A stretch of DNA of 64,000 nucleotides from an uncultured Chryseobacterium sp. (GCA_913778275.1 CAJYWN010000009.1:129154-193153); one strand, 5' to 3'; shown: positions 8,786 to 19,081, numbered from the stretch's first letter. The notes: generated by a model not told the origin, from the letters alone. Numbers and translations are program-made.

Positions 8786-11602
8786 ATGAAAAAACTCAAA
8801 TTACCTTTGGTTCTTGCAGCCCTTATGGTCAGTGGAATTACTGTGGCACAAAAGCAGGATTCAACCAGAGAAAAAAAAATTGACGAGGTCGTACTCATTG
8901 GTTACGGCTCGACGAAAAAAAAGGATGCAACAGGTGCATTGACATCAGTAAAAGCTGAAGATTTTAATAAAGGAACCAACACCTCTCCTGAACAATTATT
9001 ACAGGGAAAAGCGGCTGGTGTACAAATCACTTCCGCAAGTGGTGATCCAAATGGTAAATCATCGGTCAGAATCAGAGGCTTCAGTTCTATCCGGTCCGGT
9101 ACAGATCCTTTATATGTTATAGACGGTGTGCCAATATCTTCAGGAGATAGTAGTTCCGGAAGAGCAGATATAGGTTTTGGTTCGGGCGGATCCAATAATC
9201 CTATGAATTTTATTAATCCCAGTGATATTGAAAGTATGGATGTGCTAAAAGATGCTTCTGCTACTGCAATATATGGTTCCAGAGGAGCAAACGGAGTTAT
9301 TCTGATTACTACTAAAAAAGGAAAAAAAGGAATAGGACAACTATCATTTGCTACAACAGCAGGTTTCAGTAATGTTTCTAAGAAGTATGATATTTTAACA
9401 GCTTCAGAATATGCAGCTAAAAATCCGAGTAAAAATTTCGGAAGCGATGTAGATGCATTTAAGGAGATTACAAGAGGCGGTTCCAACCAGCAATATGATC
9501 TATCGTATGGAGGAGGAACAGATAATGGCAGTTACAGGATATCGTTAGGGTATCTTGATCAAAAGGGAGTTTTAAAAAATTCGGGTCAAAATAAAACAAA
9601 TATATCATATAATTTAATACAAAATTTCTTTGATAAAAAGTTCCGGCTTGAATCATCCTTTTCTGCAAGCTTTATAAAATCATACTCTCCACCTTTAGCA
9701 GAGGCAGCTGGTGCAGAAGGAGATTTAATCATCAGTGCGTTAAGATGGAATCCTACTCGTGCATTATATGACGCCAATGATCCTTCAGGTTATACTATTG
9801 TAAGTGATAATCCCCGAAACCCGCTTAACTTATTAAATTACTATACAGACTACACCAAAACGTTCAGAACGGTCGGAAATATTACGGGTACATTACGATT
9901 AATTAAAGGACTGGAATACAAGGTTAATTTTGGTGTAGATTACTCTTCTTCTCAAAGAAGTATTGCTGCATCTTATTATATGAATAACAGAATTGTAAGT
10001 GATGCAAAAGGTGCCGCCGGTATTTCTAACATATATAAATATAATCATTTAATTGAACATACATTAAATTATGAATCAAACATTACTAATGATTTAAAAC
10101 TAAACGCCTTGGCAGGATATTCTTATCAGGAGTTTGATAACTACGGACAAAACTTTGCCGCTACAAATTTTGTTTCTGCAGATGGTGTTCCTTTCCGTGA
10201 TCAAAATTATTATCTAGATTATATATCAATCAGTAACACTCAAAATACATCAGATACAGGATATTTCACTCAGGGCAGTTACCATGCACCTAATGATAAA
10301 TTACAATCTATGTTTGGGCGGGCTATTGTAAGCTATAAAAATAAGTATATCCTGAATGCCACTGTTAGAAGAGATGGTTCTTCAAAATTTGGGGATAATC
10401 ACAAATATGGAACTTTTCCGGCAATCTCAGTTGCTTGGAATATTGATAAAGAAGATTTTCTGCCAAAAGTATTCAACTCTTTGAAATTGAGAGGAGGTTG
10501 GGGAATCACTGGAAATCAGGACTTTAATTCAGGAAGGTCACAAGAGAACTGGCAGGCATTTAACGGAACTTGGAGAGGAATCAATGTGAAAAACGAAGAT
10601 TTGAAATGGGAAGAGACCATGCAATACAACGCCGGGGTAGACTTCGGAATTCTTCAGAATAAACTAACAGGTAGTTTAGATTTTTATAATAAAACAACCA
10701 AAGATTTATTATGGCCAAAATATGTAATTCTATATCCAAGTGATACTCCCTATCAATGGAGAAACTTGGACAATACGCGTATTAAATCTAAAGGAATTGA
10801 GTTCTCATTAAATTATAAATTAATTAGCAGCGACAATTTAAATATAGAAATTGGCGGTAATGGTTCTTACAATATTACTAAAGCAACAGGAGTAGCAGCA
10901 GACGGCTTTACAAATCCTTGGGGTATAGAAACGGGTGTTCTTAATGGACAGGGACTTACTGATGAGTTCGTACAGGGCCATATAGATGGTGGAGAACTTT
11001 ATACTTTCTACCTTAGACAATTTGTAGGGTTTGATTCAAACGGGCTTTCAATATACAAAACTGAAGACGGAGGAACAACAACTGATCTTGGAAAAGCCGC
11101 TAAAATGGCTTCTGGTTCAGCACTTCCAAAATATAATGTAGGGCTGTATGTAAAAGGGAACTATAAAGATTTCGATTTTACGATTAATGGATATGGGCAA
11201 TATGGAGGTAAAGTGTACGACAATACGGCTAATGCATTATTTTATAGGGATGCATTTACAGGCGGTACCAATGTGACGATGGAAGTAGCAAATAATAATG
11301 AAGCAAGCAAAGGAAACTCTAATGCTGCATCAACACGTTTTTTACATTCTTCTGACTTCTTTAGACTGGCTAACATGAGCATCGGCTATACATTAAAAGG
11401 TGAGGGCGGAGTTTTTAATTATGTAAAATCAGTCAGAATTAACATCACAGGACAAAATTTATTTGTGATTACAGGATATGATGGATTTGATCCTGAAGTT
11501 AATACCAATAAGGCAATTAATGGAGTACCTTCATATGGGGTTGATTATGCTTCGTACCCTAAAGCAAGAATAATTTCTGCAGGAATTAATGTTAATTTTT
11601 AA
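8786..11602 (+). CDS. SusC-type TonB-dependent outer-membrane transporter
   Basis: A 938-residue SusC/RagA protein. After a signal peptide ending in VAQ it goes almost directly into a TonB box (KIDEVVLIGYGSTKKKDATG), then the plug domain with RIRGFSSIRSGTDPLYVIDG and GSRGANGVILITTKKG, then a 22-strand barrel ending in ISAGINVNF. The carboxypeptidase-like domain of about 80 residues that precedes the TonB box in many SusC proteins is missing. It moves oligosaccharides across the outer membrane with the SusD lid encoded 18 bp downstream. It lies 44 bp after the GH65 gene, in the same operon. Confidence 0.95.
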   Translation: MKKLKLPLVLAALMVSGITVAQKQDSTREKKIDEVVLIGYGSTKKKDATGALTSVKAEDFNKGTNTSPEQLLQGKAAGVQITSASGDPNGKSSVRIRGFSSIRSGTDPLYVIDGVPISSGDSSSGRADIGFGSGGSNNPMNFINPSDIESMDVLKDASATAIYGSRGANGVILITTKKGKKGIGQLSFATTAGFSNVSKKYDILTASEYAAKNPSKNFGSDVDAFKEITRGGSNQQYDLSYGGGTDNGSYRISLGYLDQKGVLKNSGQNKTNISYNLIQNFFDKKFRLESSFSASFIKSYSPPLAEAAGAEGDLIISALRWNPTRALYDANDPSGYTIVSDNPRNPLNLLNYYTDYTKTFRTVGNITGTLRLIKGLEYKVNFGVDYSSSQRSIAASYYMNNRIVSDAKGAAGISNIYKYNHLIEHTLNYESNITNDLKLNALAGYSYQEFDNYGQNFAATNFVSADGVPFRDQNYYLDYISISNTQNTSDTGYFTQGSYHAPNDKLQSMFGRAIVSYKNKYILNATVRRDGSSKFGDNHKYGTFPAISVAWNIDKEDFLPKVFNSLKLRGGWGITGNQDFNSGRSQENWQAFNGTWRGINVKNEDLKWEETMQYNAGVDFGILQNKLTGSLDFYNKTTKDLLWPKYVILYPSDTPYQWRNLDNTRIKSKGIEFSLNYKLISSDNLNIEIGGNGSYNITKATGVAADGFTNPWGIETGVLNGQGLTDEFVQGHIDGGELYTFYLRQFVGFDSNGLSIYKTEDGGTTTDLGKAAKMASGSALPKYNVGLYVKGNYKDFDFTINGYGQYGGKVYDNTANALFYRDAFTGGTNVTMEVANNNEASKGNSNAASTRFLHSSDFFRLANMSIGYTLKGEGGVFNYVKSVRINITGQNLFVITGYDGFDPEVNTNKAINGVPSYGVDYASYPKARIISAGINVNF

Positions 11603-11620
11603 TTTAAAAAATATAAAATA

Positions 11621-13195
11621 ATGAATAAAAAAATATTTGCCATTAGTGTTTTATTACTTGCACTAATGGGTTGTAATCTGGATGAAAATCTGAATGATAC
11701 TTTAAGCGATAAAGATGCTGAAGCAGCAGGCGTTAATACTGCTTCCGGCGTATTAGGTTACTCTTACCAATTACTTGAAGCTGTTGGCAGCCCATGGTCA
11801 GTATGGACTTTAAATGAGGACTCTTCTGATGAGGAAGCTAAACCTACAAGAGGGGGAGATTGGTATGATGGAGGGAAGTGGCAACAAATGCATTTGCATA
11901 CGTGGACTACTGCAAACCCACAAATTGTCAATAGTTATAATGATATTACCAAAGGTATTGCTTATTCTACACAGGTGATGGGTTTTGCAAATGCTACTGC
12001 ACAACAAAAAGCAGAAGGTACTTTTTTACAGACATATTTCTTATGGTTGCTTACAGATCATTTTGGACAGACCATTTTAAGAGAGCCTCGTGAAACAACA
12101 CCGGTACCTTCAATCTATTGGAAAAGAGATGAGGCTATTGATAAAGAAATTGCAAGATTAGAAGCTGTAATAAATGATTTGCCGGTTTATTCTACGAGTA
12201 CCGCATATAGAGCAAGTAAAAATGCAGGATATGCTTTATTAGCAAAAATGTATCTTAATAGAGCGGTTTATAAGGCTACGGATGCAGATGGCAAACCACA
12301 GATTGTTACACCATCTATGTTCCAGTCTGCTGATATGGATAAAGTAATTGAATATGCAGATAAAGCCATGATGGGAACCAGCTTTACAAGTATTTCAGGA
12401 AATACGGCAGGGCAGAACTATTTTCAAAATTTTGCACCGGATAACGGAGAAAAATCTACTGAGATTATTTTTTCCAAACAAAATACAAATTCCATAGGCT
12501 CTGCAATGTTTCAGTTTGCTTATATGACTACCCATTATAACCAGGTTCCTTCAGGATATAATGGTCCGGTAACAACAACAGATTTGTATAATAGATTTAT
12601 TAGCAAAGATCCTAATGATCCCAGATTATCAACAACGTTACCTTATCTCACTGTTAATTCAGGCTTAAAAGCAGGCATTTTGATTGGACAGCAATATGAT
12701 CAGAATGGTACACCGCTTAAAACAAGAAATGGTGCACCGCTGGTTTTTACAACAGATTTTGATATGTTGTCTTCTTCAGAGGAAAAAGGAATGAGGGTAA
12801 TAAAATATTTACCGGATTTTAAAGGTGTTGCCAATCCAAACACTACTGCGAATAACGATTTTGTTTTTCTAAGTCATTCAGAGTGCATGCTCATGAAAGC
12901 TGAAGCGTATGCCAGAAAAGGAAATTTCACAATGGCCAATACGTTAATTAATAGTCTGAGAACAGCAAGAGGTGCTGCAAATGTAAACGTTTCTACATTG
13001 CAGGATATTAATGATGAATATTCCAGAGAGTTATATTGGCAGGGACACAGAAGAACTGTGCAAATCCGTTTTGGGACTTTCCTTCAGCCGTGCCAAGGCA
13101 GACAAACTACATCTGACAGACATGTAATGGTTTTCCCAATTCCATTATTAGCATTAGCAGCTACACCTACAATGCATCAGAATCCCGGATATTAA
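11621..13195 (+). CDS. SusD/RagB-like outer-membrane glycan-binding lipoprotein
   Basis: A 524-residue protein with a lipoprotein signal (LLLALMGCNLDEN, Cys at about residue 18). It has TPR-like helices and the usual SusD ending: RELYWQGHRRTVQIRFGTF, then FPIPLLALAATP and QNPGY. It forms the hinged surface lid over the SusC barrel and delivers sugar to it. The segment after IRFGTF (LQPCQGRQTTSDRH) looks unusual but keeps the normal spacing to the FPIP motif, so no frameshift is needed. It follows susC by 18 bp. Confidence 0.94.
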   Translation: MNKKIFAISVLLLALMGCNLDENLNDTLSDKDAEAAGVNTASGVLGYSYQLLEAVGSPWSVWTLNEDSSDEEAKPTRGGDWYDGGKWQQMHLHTWTTANPQIVNSYNDITKGIAYSTQVMGFANATAQQKAEGTFLQTYFLWLLTDHFGQTILREPRETTPVPSIYWKRDEAIDKEIARLEAVINDLPVYSTSTAYRASKNAGYALLAKMYLNRAVYKATDADGKPQIVTPSMFQSADMDKVIEYADKAMMGTSFTSISGNTAGQNYFQNFAPDNGEKSTEIIFSKQNTNSIGSAMFQFAYMTTHYNQVPSGYNGPVTTTDLYNRFISKDPNDPRLSTTLPYLTVNSGLKAGILIGQQYDQNGTPLKTRNGAPLVFTTDFDMLSSSEEKGMRVIKYLPDFKGVANPNTTANNDFVFLSHSECMLMKAEAYARKGNFTMANTLINSLRTARGAANVNVSTLQDINDEYSRELYWQGHRRTVQIRFGTFLQPCQGRQTTSDRHVMVFPIPLLALAATPTMHQNPGY

Positions 13196-13229
13196 TCTTA
13201 TAAATTAATTTTCATATAGTTTCTCACGG

Positions 13230-13257
13230 AAGGGTAGAGTGTATGCTTTACCCTTCT
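13230..13257 (+). terminator. Probable attenuating terminator after susD
   Basis: The inverted repeat AAGGGTA / TACCCTT with an interior of about 13 nt is followed by a short T-rich stretch. It lies 35 bp after susD and may reduce read-through into the GH13 gene. Confidence 0.5.
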
Positions 13258-13369
13258 TATGAAGAAACACGAATCCGCTCTTCTTAATAGCAGGCAATCA
13301 ACAGATCAGGAATAATTTTTTTATATTTAAATAAACCTGAATCAACTTCAGAATGCACCAAACAAAATT

Positions 13370-15112
13370 ATGCTTATGAAAAAAGGTATTCTCCTATTAT
13401 TGTTTTTACATTATGTATTATTTTTTTCACAGGAAAAAAGCATTCCCGAAAGCCAGCAGAAAAAATGGTGGAAAGAATCCATAGTGTATCAGATTTATCC
13501 CCGCAGTTTTAAAGATTCTGATGGTGACGGAATAGGTGATCTCAAGGGAATTATATCAAAATTAGATTATATCAAAAGCCTTGGTGTAACAGCGGTGTGG
13601 CTCAATCCCATTTATACCTCTCCTAATGATGATAACGGGTATGATGTAAGTGATTATAGGAACATTATGAAAGAGTTTGGTACCATGCAGGATTTTGAAG
13701 AATTGCTGAAAGGAATGCACCGGAGAGACATTAAACTGATCATGGATATGGTGGTAAATCATAGCAGTGATGAACACGAATGGTTTAAGCAGAGCCGCAG
13801 CTCCAGAAAAAATAAATACAGAAATTATTATCACTGGTGGCCAGCCGAAAAAGGCAAGCCTCCATACCGATACAGCCTTTTTGATGTCAACCATGATGCC
13901 TGGATGTATGATCAACCTACTAATTCCTATTACCTGCACTACTTTTCCAGGAAACAGCCGGACCTGAATTGGGAAAATCCCGAAGTCCGAAAAGAAGTGT
14001 ACAGTATTATGAAATTCTGGGCAGAGAAGGGAGTCGACGGATTCCGCTTAGATGCATTTCAGTTTGCTGCAAAAGATCCGGCATACCCTGAGTTCCCGAA
14101 GGGATGGGAAAAAAACTTTATTCAGTATTACGCAATGCAGGAACCCATACACGATTACCTGAAGGAAATGAATGAGCATGTATTCAGTAAATACAATGTC
14201 ATGAGTGTTGCGGAAGGTGCCGGTAGAAATTTTAAAGATGCTCACGACCTGGTAGATGCAGACAGGAAAGAACTGAATATGGCCTATGCTTTCGATGCGG
14301 TGGAAATCGGCAAAAAAAGTGGATACAGCCTTTTGGATTTAAAAAAGACATTTACAAAATGGGACAGTGTATTTGCGGAAAAAGGATGGCTTTCCATATT
14401 TCTTGCCAATCATGATAATGCAAGGCTGGTAAGCCGGTACGGCAATGATGATCCCGCTTTCAGGGCTGTATCTTCCAAAATGATCAGCACCCTGATTATG
14501 ACGCTGCGCGGTACTCCCTATTATTATAACGGAGATGAAATAGGAATGACAAACGGAGATTTTACAAAAAAAGAAGATTTCAATGATGTAGCTGCAGTAA
14601 ACGAATTTAAAAACGCAGAAAATAATGGCGGAGACCTAAAGAAATTATTGGCCTATATGATAGACAACAATAGAGATAATGCCAGAACGCCAATGCAGTG
14701 GGACAGTACCCGAAATGCAGGATTTACTTCAGGTGATCCATGGCTGAAGGTCACTGCCAATTACCCTGTCATCAATGTTTCTGCCGAAGAACAGGACGCT
14801 AACAGCTGCCTGAATTACTTTAGGAAATTGACGGGGCTTAGAAATGACAATAAAGAGATCTGGGTATATGGAACCTATACTCTTCTGGATGAAAAAAACC
14901 CGGATGTTTTTGTCTATATCCGCGAAAATAACGGCAAAAAAATGCTTGTTTTACTCAACTTTTCCAGAGAAAGCAAAACGGCAAACTTAAAAATGAAAAA
15001 TACAATTAAGGAAACTATCCTTAGTAATTACGAAACCACTCCTAAAGACAATATAACAGACAATACAATAAGTCTCAGGCCGTACGAATCCCTTATTTAC
15101 AGCCTTAAATAG
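13370..15112 (+). CDS. Secreted GH13 alpha-glucosidase
   Basis: A 580-residue GH13 enzyme with an N-terminal signal peptide (cleavage near FFSQ). The start WWKESIVYQIYPRSFKDSDG is typical of the oligo-1,6-glucosidase/alpha-glucosidase subgroup. The (beta/alpha)8 barrel motifs are present: DMVVNHSSDEHEWF (region I), GVDGFRLDAF with the nucleophile Asp near residue 225 (region II), MSVAEG with the acid Glu near residue 282 (region III) and LANHDNARL (region IV). It releases glucose from the non-reducing end of short alpha-glucosides. An alternative start lies two codons downstream (13376). It belongs to the sugar locus and probably works in the periplasm on sugars brought in by SusCD. Confidence 0.92.
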   Translation: MLMKKGILLLLFLHYVLFFSQEKSIPESQQKKWWKESIVYQIYPRSFKDSDGDGIGDLKGIISKLDYIKSLGVTAVWLNPIYTSPNDDNGYDVSDYRNIMKEFGTMQDFEELLKGMHRRDIKLIMDMVVNHSSDEHEWFKQSRSSRKNKYRNYYHWWPAEKGKPPYRYSLFDVNHDAWMYDQPTNSYYLHYFSRKQPDLNWENPEVRKEVYSIMKFWAEKGVDGFRLDAFQFAAKDPAYPEFPKGWEKNFIQYYAMQEPIHDYLKEMNEHVFSKYNVMSVAEGAGRNFKDAHDLVDADRKELNMAYAFDAVEIGKKSGYSLLDLKKTFTKWDSVFAEKGWLSIFLANHDNARLVSRYGNDDPAFRAVSSKMISTLIMTLRGTPYYYNGDEIGMTNGDFTKKEDFNDVAAVNEFKNAENNGGDLKKLLAYMIDNNRDNARTPMQWDSTRNAGFTSGDPWLKVTANYPVINVSAEEQDANSCLNYFRKLTGLRNDNKEIWVYGTYTLLDEKNPDVFVYIRENNGKKMLVLLNFSRESKTANLKMKNTIKETILSNYETTPKDNITDNTISLRPYESLIYSLK

Positions 15113-15191
15113 GAAGAATCAACGGAAATCGAATTTAGTACTTTAAATGTGGAACAGTCCTATTTGTTCCGCAGTAACTTAAAATGATAAT

Positions 15192-16322
15192 ATGTTTAGA
15201 CAGAAAGCCATTGAAATTATCAGAAAAGCCATTACAGAAGAGGGGATTCTGGCATCTGCACAGCAAAAAGATAATTATGCAAGAGTTTGGGCAAGAGATG
15301 CTATGATGGCGGGATATGCCGGAATTTTGATCAATGATGACAAAATTATTGCAGGACTGGAAAAATCGATTCATACACTGGCTGCACATCAGGCCGAGAA
15401 CGGGCAGATCCCTTCCAATGTGGCAAATCATAAGGCAAGCTACGGAACGCTCGTCGGAAGAACAGATGCGACAACGTGGTGGATTGTTGTAACATGTGAA
15501 TACATAAAAAAAACACAAAATGATGAGCTTAAAGATGCCCTTAAACACAAAATCTATAAAGCGCTTTCATGCCTTAAAACATGGGAGTATAATCAAAGGG
15601 GACTGGTGTACAGCCCGCTGGGCGGGAACTGGGCAGATGAATATGTAACTTCCGGATATACGCTATATGATAATATTCTAAGATACTGGGCTTTAAAAAA
15701 TGTTTCGGAAACTTATGATGATATGGAACTCATCGATAATGCAGAAAATATAAAAAAGTTGATTCTCGTCAATTTTTATAAAGGCGATGCTCATTCAGCT
15801 AAATATCATGAAACAGCATACAAAAAAGCATCGGGAAAACCTTATCTCTATGCTTCCCTGAACGCCAATGGCTATGACGAACGTTTTGATCTTGCCGGAA
15901 ATGCGCTGGCTCTTCTGTTGGATTTTAATCCTGATATAGACGCCTTTTCAGGATTTTTGCATTCCGTGCATAAAGAGTATAAACACTGGATGCTGCCGGC
16001 TTTTTACCCGGTAATCTTTCCGGGAGATGAAGATTGGCGCCTGCTGGAAAACAATTACAGCTACAGCTTTAAAAATAAGCCTTTTCATTTTCACAACGGC
16101 GGATCATGGCCAATATTCTTAGGATGGCTCTGCCTTGCGCTTAAACAAAAAGGACAGCAGGATATACCGAAAAAAATTCTTACTCAATATGAAACACTGA
16201 TGAACGAAAAAGGAGAACATTTCAGAGAATATTATTCTACAGATCAGCTTTTGCCTCTGGGTACGGAAAAGCTTTGTTTCTCTGCAGCCGGATATCTTTT
16301 GATGACATTTAATAATTTTTAA
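15192..16322 (+). CDS. GH100-like (alpha/alpha)6-barrel glycosidase
   Basis: A 376-residue protein without a signal peptide, so probably cytoplasmic. The early motif NYARVWARDAMMAGYAG resembles the VWxRD motif of GH100 neutral/alkaline invertases and of debranching-type (alpha/alpha)6 glycosidases. Later pieces GRTDATTWWIVVTCEYI and HNGGSWPIFLGWLCLAL also fit that fold. If GH100, it would split sucrose into glucose and fructose, which agrees with the kinase and the sugar:cation symporter gene that follow. An amylo-1,6-glucosidase-like role is the main alternative. The assignment rests on motif memory, not an alignment. Confidence 0.65.
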   Translation: MFRQKAIEIIRKAITEEGILASAQQKDNYARVWARDAMMAGYAGILINDDKIIAGLEKSIHTLAAHQAENGQIPSNVANHKASYGTLVGRTDATTWWIVVTCEYIKKTQNDELKDALKHKIYKALSCLKTWEYNQRGLVYSPLGGNWADEYVTSGYTLYDNILRYWALKNVSETYDDMELIDNAENIKKLILVNFYKGDAHSAKYHETAYKKASGKPYLYASLNANGYDERFDLAGNALALLLDFNPDIDAFSGFLHSVHKEYKHWMLPAFYPVIFPGDEDWRLLENNYSYSFKNKPFHFHNGGSWPIFLGWLCLALKQKGQQDIPKKILTQYETLMNEKGEHFREYYSTDQLLPLGTEKLCFSAAGYLLMTFNNF

Positions 16323-16346
16323 TAATCTTTCTCAAAAAAAATAAAA

Positions 16347-16997
16347 ATGGTTGGTGATATTATAGAATTGCAGGAACAACATCTGGCAACCGCTCAGCAA
16401 ATAACCGCTCTTTTAAAGAAACATTTTTCACTGGATGGTAAACGTAAGATGGCAATAGGAATTGCAGGAGAAAGTGGCAGCGGAAAATCGGTAACCGCAT
16501 TTGCAATACAAAAAATGCTGGAACGGGAATATTGTAAAAGTCTTGTGCTGCAGATGGACGATTACTTCAGGCTTTCCCCGAAAACCAATCACGAGAACCG
16601 TGTGAAATCTCTGGAAAATGTAGGAATGCATGAAGTGGATCTGGATATGCTTTCGCAAAATATAAAAGCATTTAAAAACGGTGTCGCTGAAATAGAAAAA
16701 CCTTTGGTGACCTATAATGAAAATACAATAAGCAGGGAGAAAATTAATGTTGCCGATTGCGGAATCATCATTGTGGAGGGTACTTATATTCTTGCAATAA
16801 AAGAATTTGATTTTACGATTTTTATAGACCGGGATTATAAAGATACCTATGAAAACCGGATAAAAAGAAACCGCGATGTGCAGGGAGGCTTTATAGAAAA
16901 AGTCCTGGAAATAGAACATCATATTATCAGAGATTTTAAAAACAAGGCAGATCTTATTCTCGGTAAAAACTATGAACTTATAAACACAAATGTATGA
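16347..16997 (+). CDS. Uridine kinase-like P-loop kinase
   Basis: A 216-residue P-loop kinase of the phosphoribulokinase/uridine kinase group. The Walker A motif GIAGESGSGKSVTAF lies at about residues 36-50, a DDYFRL motif near residue 74 matches the acceptor-site DxD/Y of uridine kinases, and EGTYIL follows near residue 145. Its place between a glycosidase and a sugar transporter gene, overlapping the latter by 4 bp, suggests it phosphorylates a sugar or sugar acid released by the pathway rather than uridine. That substrate shift is inference. Confidence 0.75.
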   Translation: MVGDIIELQEQHLATAQQITALLKKHFSLDGKRKMAIGIAGESGSGKSVTAFAIQKMLEREYCKSLVLQMDDYFRLSPKTNHENRVKSLENVGMHEVDLDMLSQNIKAFKNGVAEIEKPLVTYNENTISREKINVADCGIIIVEGTYILAIKEFDFTIFIDRDYKDTYENRIKRNRDVQGGFIEKVLEIEHHIIRDFKNKADLILGKNYELINTNV

Positions 16998-18403
16998 ATA
17001 TTAAAAAAGTCGTTCCGCGCCTCAGTTTCTGGCAGATCTGGAATATGAACGTGGGATTTTTCGGAATCCAGTATAGTTTTGGACTTCAGCAGACAGCGGT
17101 AAATCCTATTTATTCTTTTTTGGGAGCACATGCGGAACAGCTTCCGATTCTCAATCTTGCCGGACCCATTACAGGATTACTGATTCAGCCTTTGATAGGA
17201 GCCATCAGTGATAAAACATGGAGCCCGAAATGGGGACGCAGAAAACCTTTTTTTTTGTTGGGTGCCTTATTCTGCAGCATTGCTTTGTTTCTCTTCCCTT
17301 TCAGTTCCTCAATATGGATGGCTGCAGGATTATTATGGATTCTTGATGCAGCCAATAATACAGCGATGGAACCCTACCGCGCATTTATCGGGGATAAACT
17401 CCCTGAAGATCAGCAGACTTTCGGCTTCCAGATGCAGAGCCTCTTTGTGGGTGCAGGTATTACCTTTGCCAATATTTCATTGTTTATTTTTCAAAAATAC
17501 CTTGGAGGAAATGCCTCAGAGGGAGGAATCCCCGTCTGGGTGTATTATTCTTTCTTCCTGGGCTCTTTCTGTTCCATAGCTTCCGTTGCCTGGTCGGTCT
17601 ACAAAACACCCGAAATACCACCTTCGGAAGAAGAAATTGCAGTATTGAAAATTGAAAAAGAAAAAAGTACTTTCTTTACACCCTTTATGGAAATCATTTC
17701 GGCCATTAAAGAAATGCCGAAAATACTCTGGCAGCTGTCGCTGGTATATCTTTTTCAGTGGTACGCACTTTTTGTCTACTGGCAGTTTATTACCCCGATG
17801 CTCAAATGGTCACTGTATGAAATTTCTGAAGCGGACGAATTAAAAGCTGATACATTTCTGAAAAATGCCGCGAACGGTATTTCCGTTGCTGCATCCGATC
17901 TTTCCTGGGCAAAAAGTGTCATGCATCAGGTAGAGGTTGCAGTGGGACAAACCGGGTTAATGAATGGTTCCTATAATATAGTCACAATGGTTTCTGCATT
18001 ACTTCTTGTTCCATTTGCAAGGAAATTCAGCGCTAAAAATACGTATATCATTTGCCTGTTCATTACCGGTTTAGGATTAATGGTGCTGCCCTTTATCAAA
18101 GACGAGTATCTTATCCTGCTTCCAATGGTTGCATTGGGAATTGGCTGGGCATCAATAATGGGACTTCCTTATTCTATGGTGTCTCCGTACATTCCGCCTC
18201 GAAAAAGAGGAGTATACATGGGCGTAATCAATATGATGATCGTCATTCCAATGCTTATTCAGACTTTGTCTTTCGGGTATGTTTTTAAAAGTATTTTAGG
18301 AAGCAATCCGTCACGGGCAATTATCCTTGCAGGTATTTTATTTGTGATGGCAGGTATTTGTGTGATCCCTATGAAAAAGAAACAATATTACGGTCATGAT
18401 TAA
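16994..18403 (+). CDS. GPH/SLC45-type sugar:cation symporter
   Basis: A 469-residue polytopic membrane protein with about 12 helices. It contains the loop GAISDKTWSPKWGRRKPFF, the hallmark of the plant/animal sucrose-transporter (SLC45/SUT) and bacterial maltose/sucrose GPH-like families (DKxxxxWGRRKPF). It should import a disaccharide with protons or cations across the inner membrane. Its start overlaps the end of the kinase gene by 4 bp, so the two are translationally coupled, and it is the last gene of the sugar locus. A second, unrelated MFS gene at 3757 serves the same locus. Confidence 0.88.
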   Translation: MNIKKVVPRLSFWQIWNMNVGFFGIQYSFGLQQTAVNPIYSFLGAHAEQLPILNLAGPITGLLIQPLIGAISDKTWSPKWGRRKPFFLLGALFCSIALFLFPFSSSIWMAAGLLWILDAANNTAMEPYRAFIGDKLPEDQQTFGFQMQSLFVGAGITFANISLFIFQKYLGGNASEGGIPVWVYYSFFLGSFCSIASVAWSVYKTPEIPPSEEEIAVLKIEKEKSTFFTPFMEIISAIKEMPKILWQLSLVYLFQWYALFVYWQFITPMLKWSLYEISEADELKADTFLKNAANGISVAASDLSWAKSVMHQVEVAVGQTGLMNGSYNIVTMVSALLLVPFARKFSAKNTYIICLFITGLGLMVLPFIKDEYLILLPMVALGIGWASIMGLPYSMVSPYIPPRKRGVYMGVINMMIVIPMLIQTLSFGYVFKSILGSNPSRAIILAGILFVMAGICVIPMKKKQYYGHD

Positions 18404-18451
18404 TGATGTGCAAAAGAATATAACACATCATAACTTTTAACATATTTAAGA

Positions 18452-19081
18452 TCAATCTATTGAAAATTTTCTGCTTATTTCTAAAATATCGATCAGATTG
18501 CTGGTTCCCAATTTTTGGAAAATCCGTCTTTTATAAGTGCTGATTGTTGCGGCATGTATTTTCAGTTCATTGGCAATTTCGAGATTCCCATATCCCTTTA
18601 TCAGAAAATCGTAAACCGTTTTTTCCCGTTTTGACAGGTTTTCAAGCGGGTTGCTTTCTTTATCCGCAATGGAGTGCCGAATCAGCATATCCGTAAGTTC
18701 CTTCGGATAATAGGTCCCTTTATTCAAAACTTCCACAACAGCCTGGATAATGTCTTTTTCATGAGACAGTTTATTAAGGAAACCATCTGCACCCTCACTT
18801 ATATGCCTTATGGCCTCAAGCGACTGGTGTGCGGAAAATACCAGTATCTTTAAATGAGGAAATTGAGCTTTAATCTCGGAAATCATCTCTTTTTTACTTC
18901 CCTGGATATTGACGTCTACAATAAGAAGTTCATAATCCCCATTTTGATGCAGCTTTTCTACTATTTCACGGTAACTTTCGGCATATGCTATATCGATTTT
19001 TTTAAAATAATTTTTAAGGATCATTTTTACACCTGTTATAATGACAAAATAATTATCGGCAATAAGTATTTTTTTATTCAT
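18452..19081 (-). CDS. NarL/FixJ-type response regulator
   Basis: A 209-residue two-domain regulator. The receiver domain (1-120) has the acidic start KKILIADNYFVI, the phospho-acceptor strand ELLIVDVNIQ with Asp near residue 57, and the Lys-containing strand near residue 103. The C-terminal LuxR-type helix-turn-helix covers about residues 145-205 (LSKREKTVYDFLIKGYGNLEIANEL, in parts). No histidine kinase is encoded beside it, so it is an orphan in this window. Its target is unknown; the surface-protein genes to the right are candidates by position only. Confidence 0.9.
   Translation of the reverse strand: MNKKILIADNYFVIITGVKMILKNYFKKIDIAYAESYREIVEKLHQNGDYELLIVDVNIQGSKKEMISEIKAQFPHLKILVFSAHQSLEAIRHISEGADGFLNKLSHEKDIIQAVVEVLNKGTYYPKELTDMLIRHSIADKESNPLENLSKREKTVYDFLIKGYGNLEIANELKIHAATISTYKRRIFQKLGTSNLIDILEISRKFSID

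Noticed and set aside
12983..12996. Third LacI operator (GTAAACGTTTC) inside susD
   Set aside because: It is a partial match within coding sequence, distant from any promoter; likely chance.
13060..13195. Possible frameshift near the SusD C-terminus
   Set aside because: The segment after IRFGTF looks odd, but the FPIP and QNPGY motifs follow in the same frame with normal spacing.
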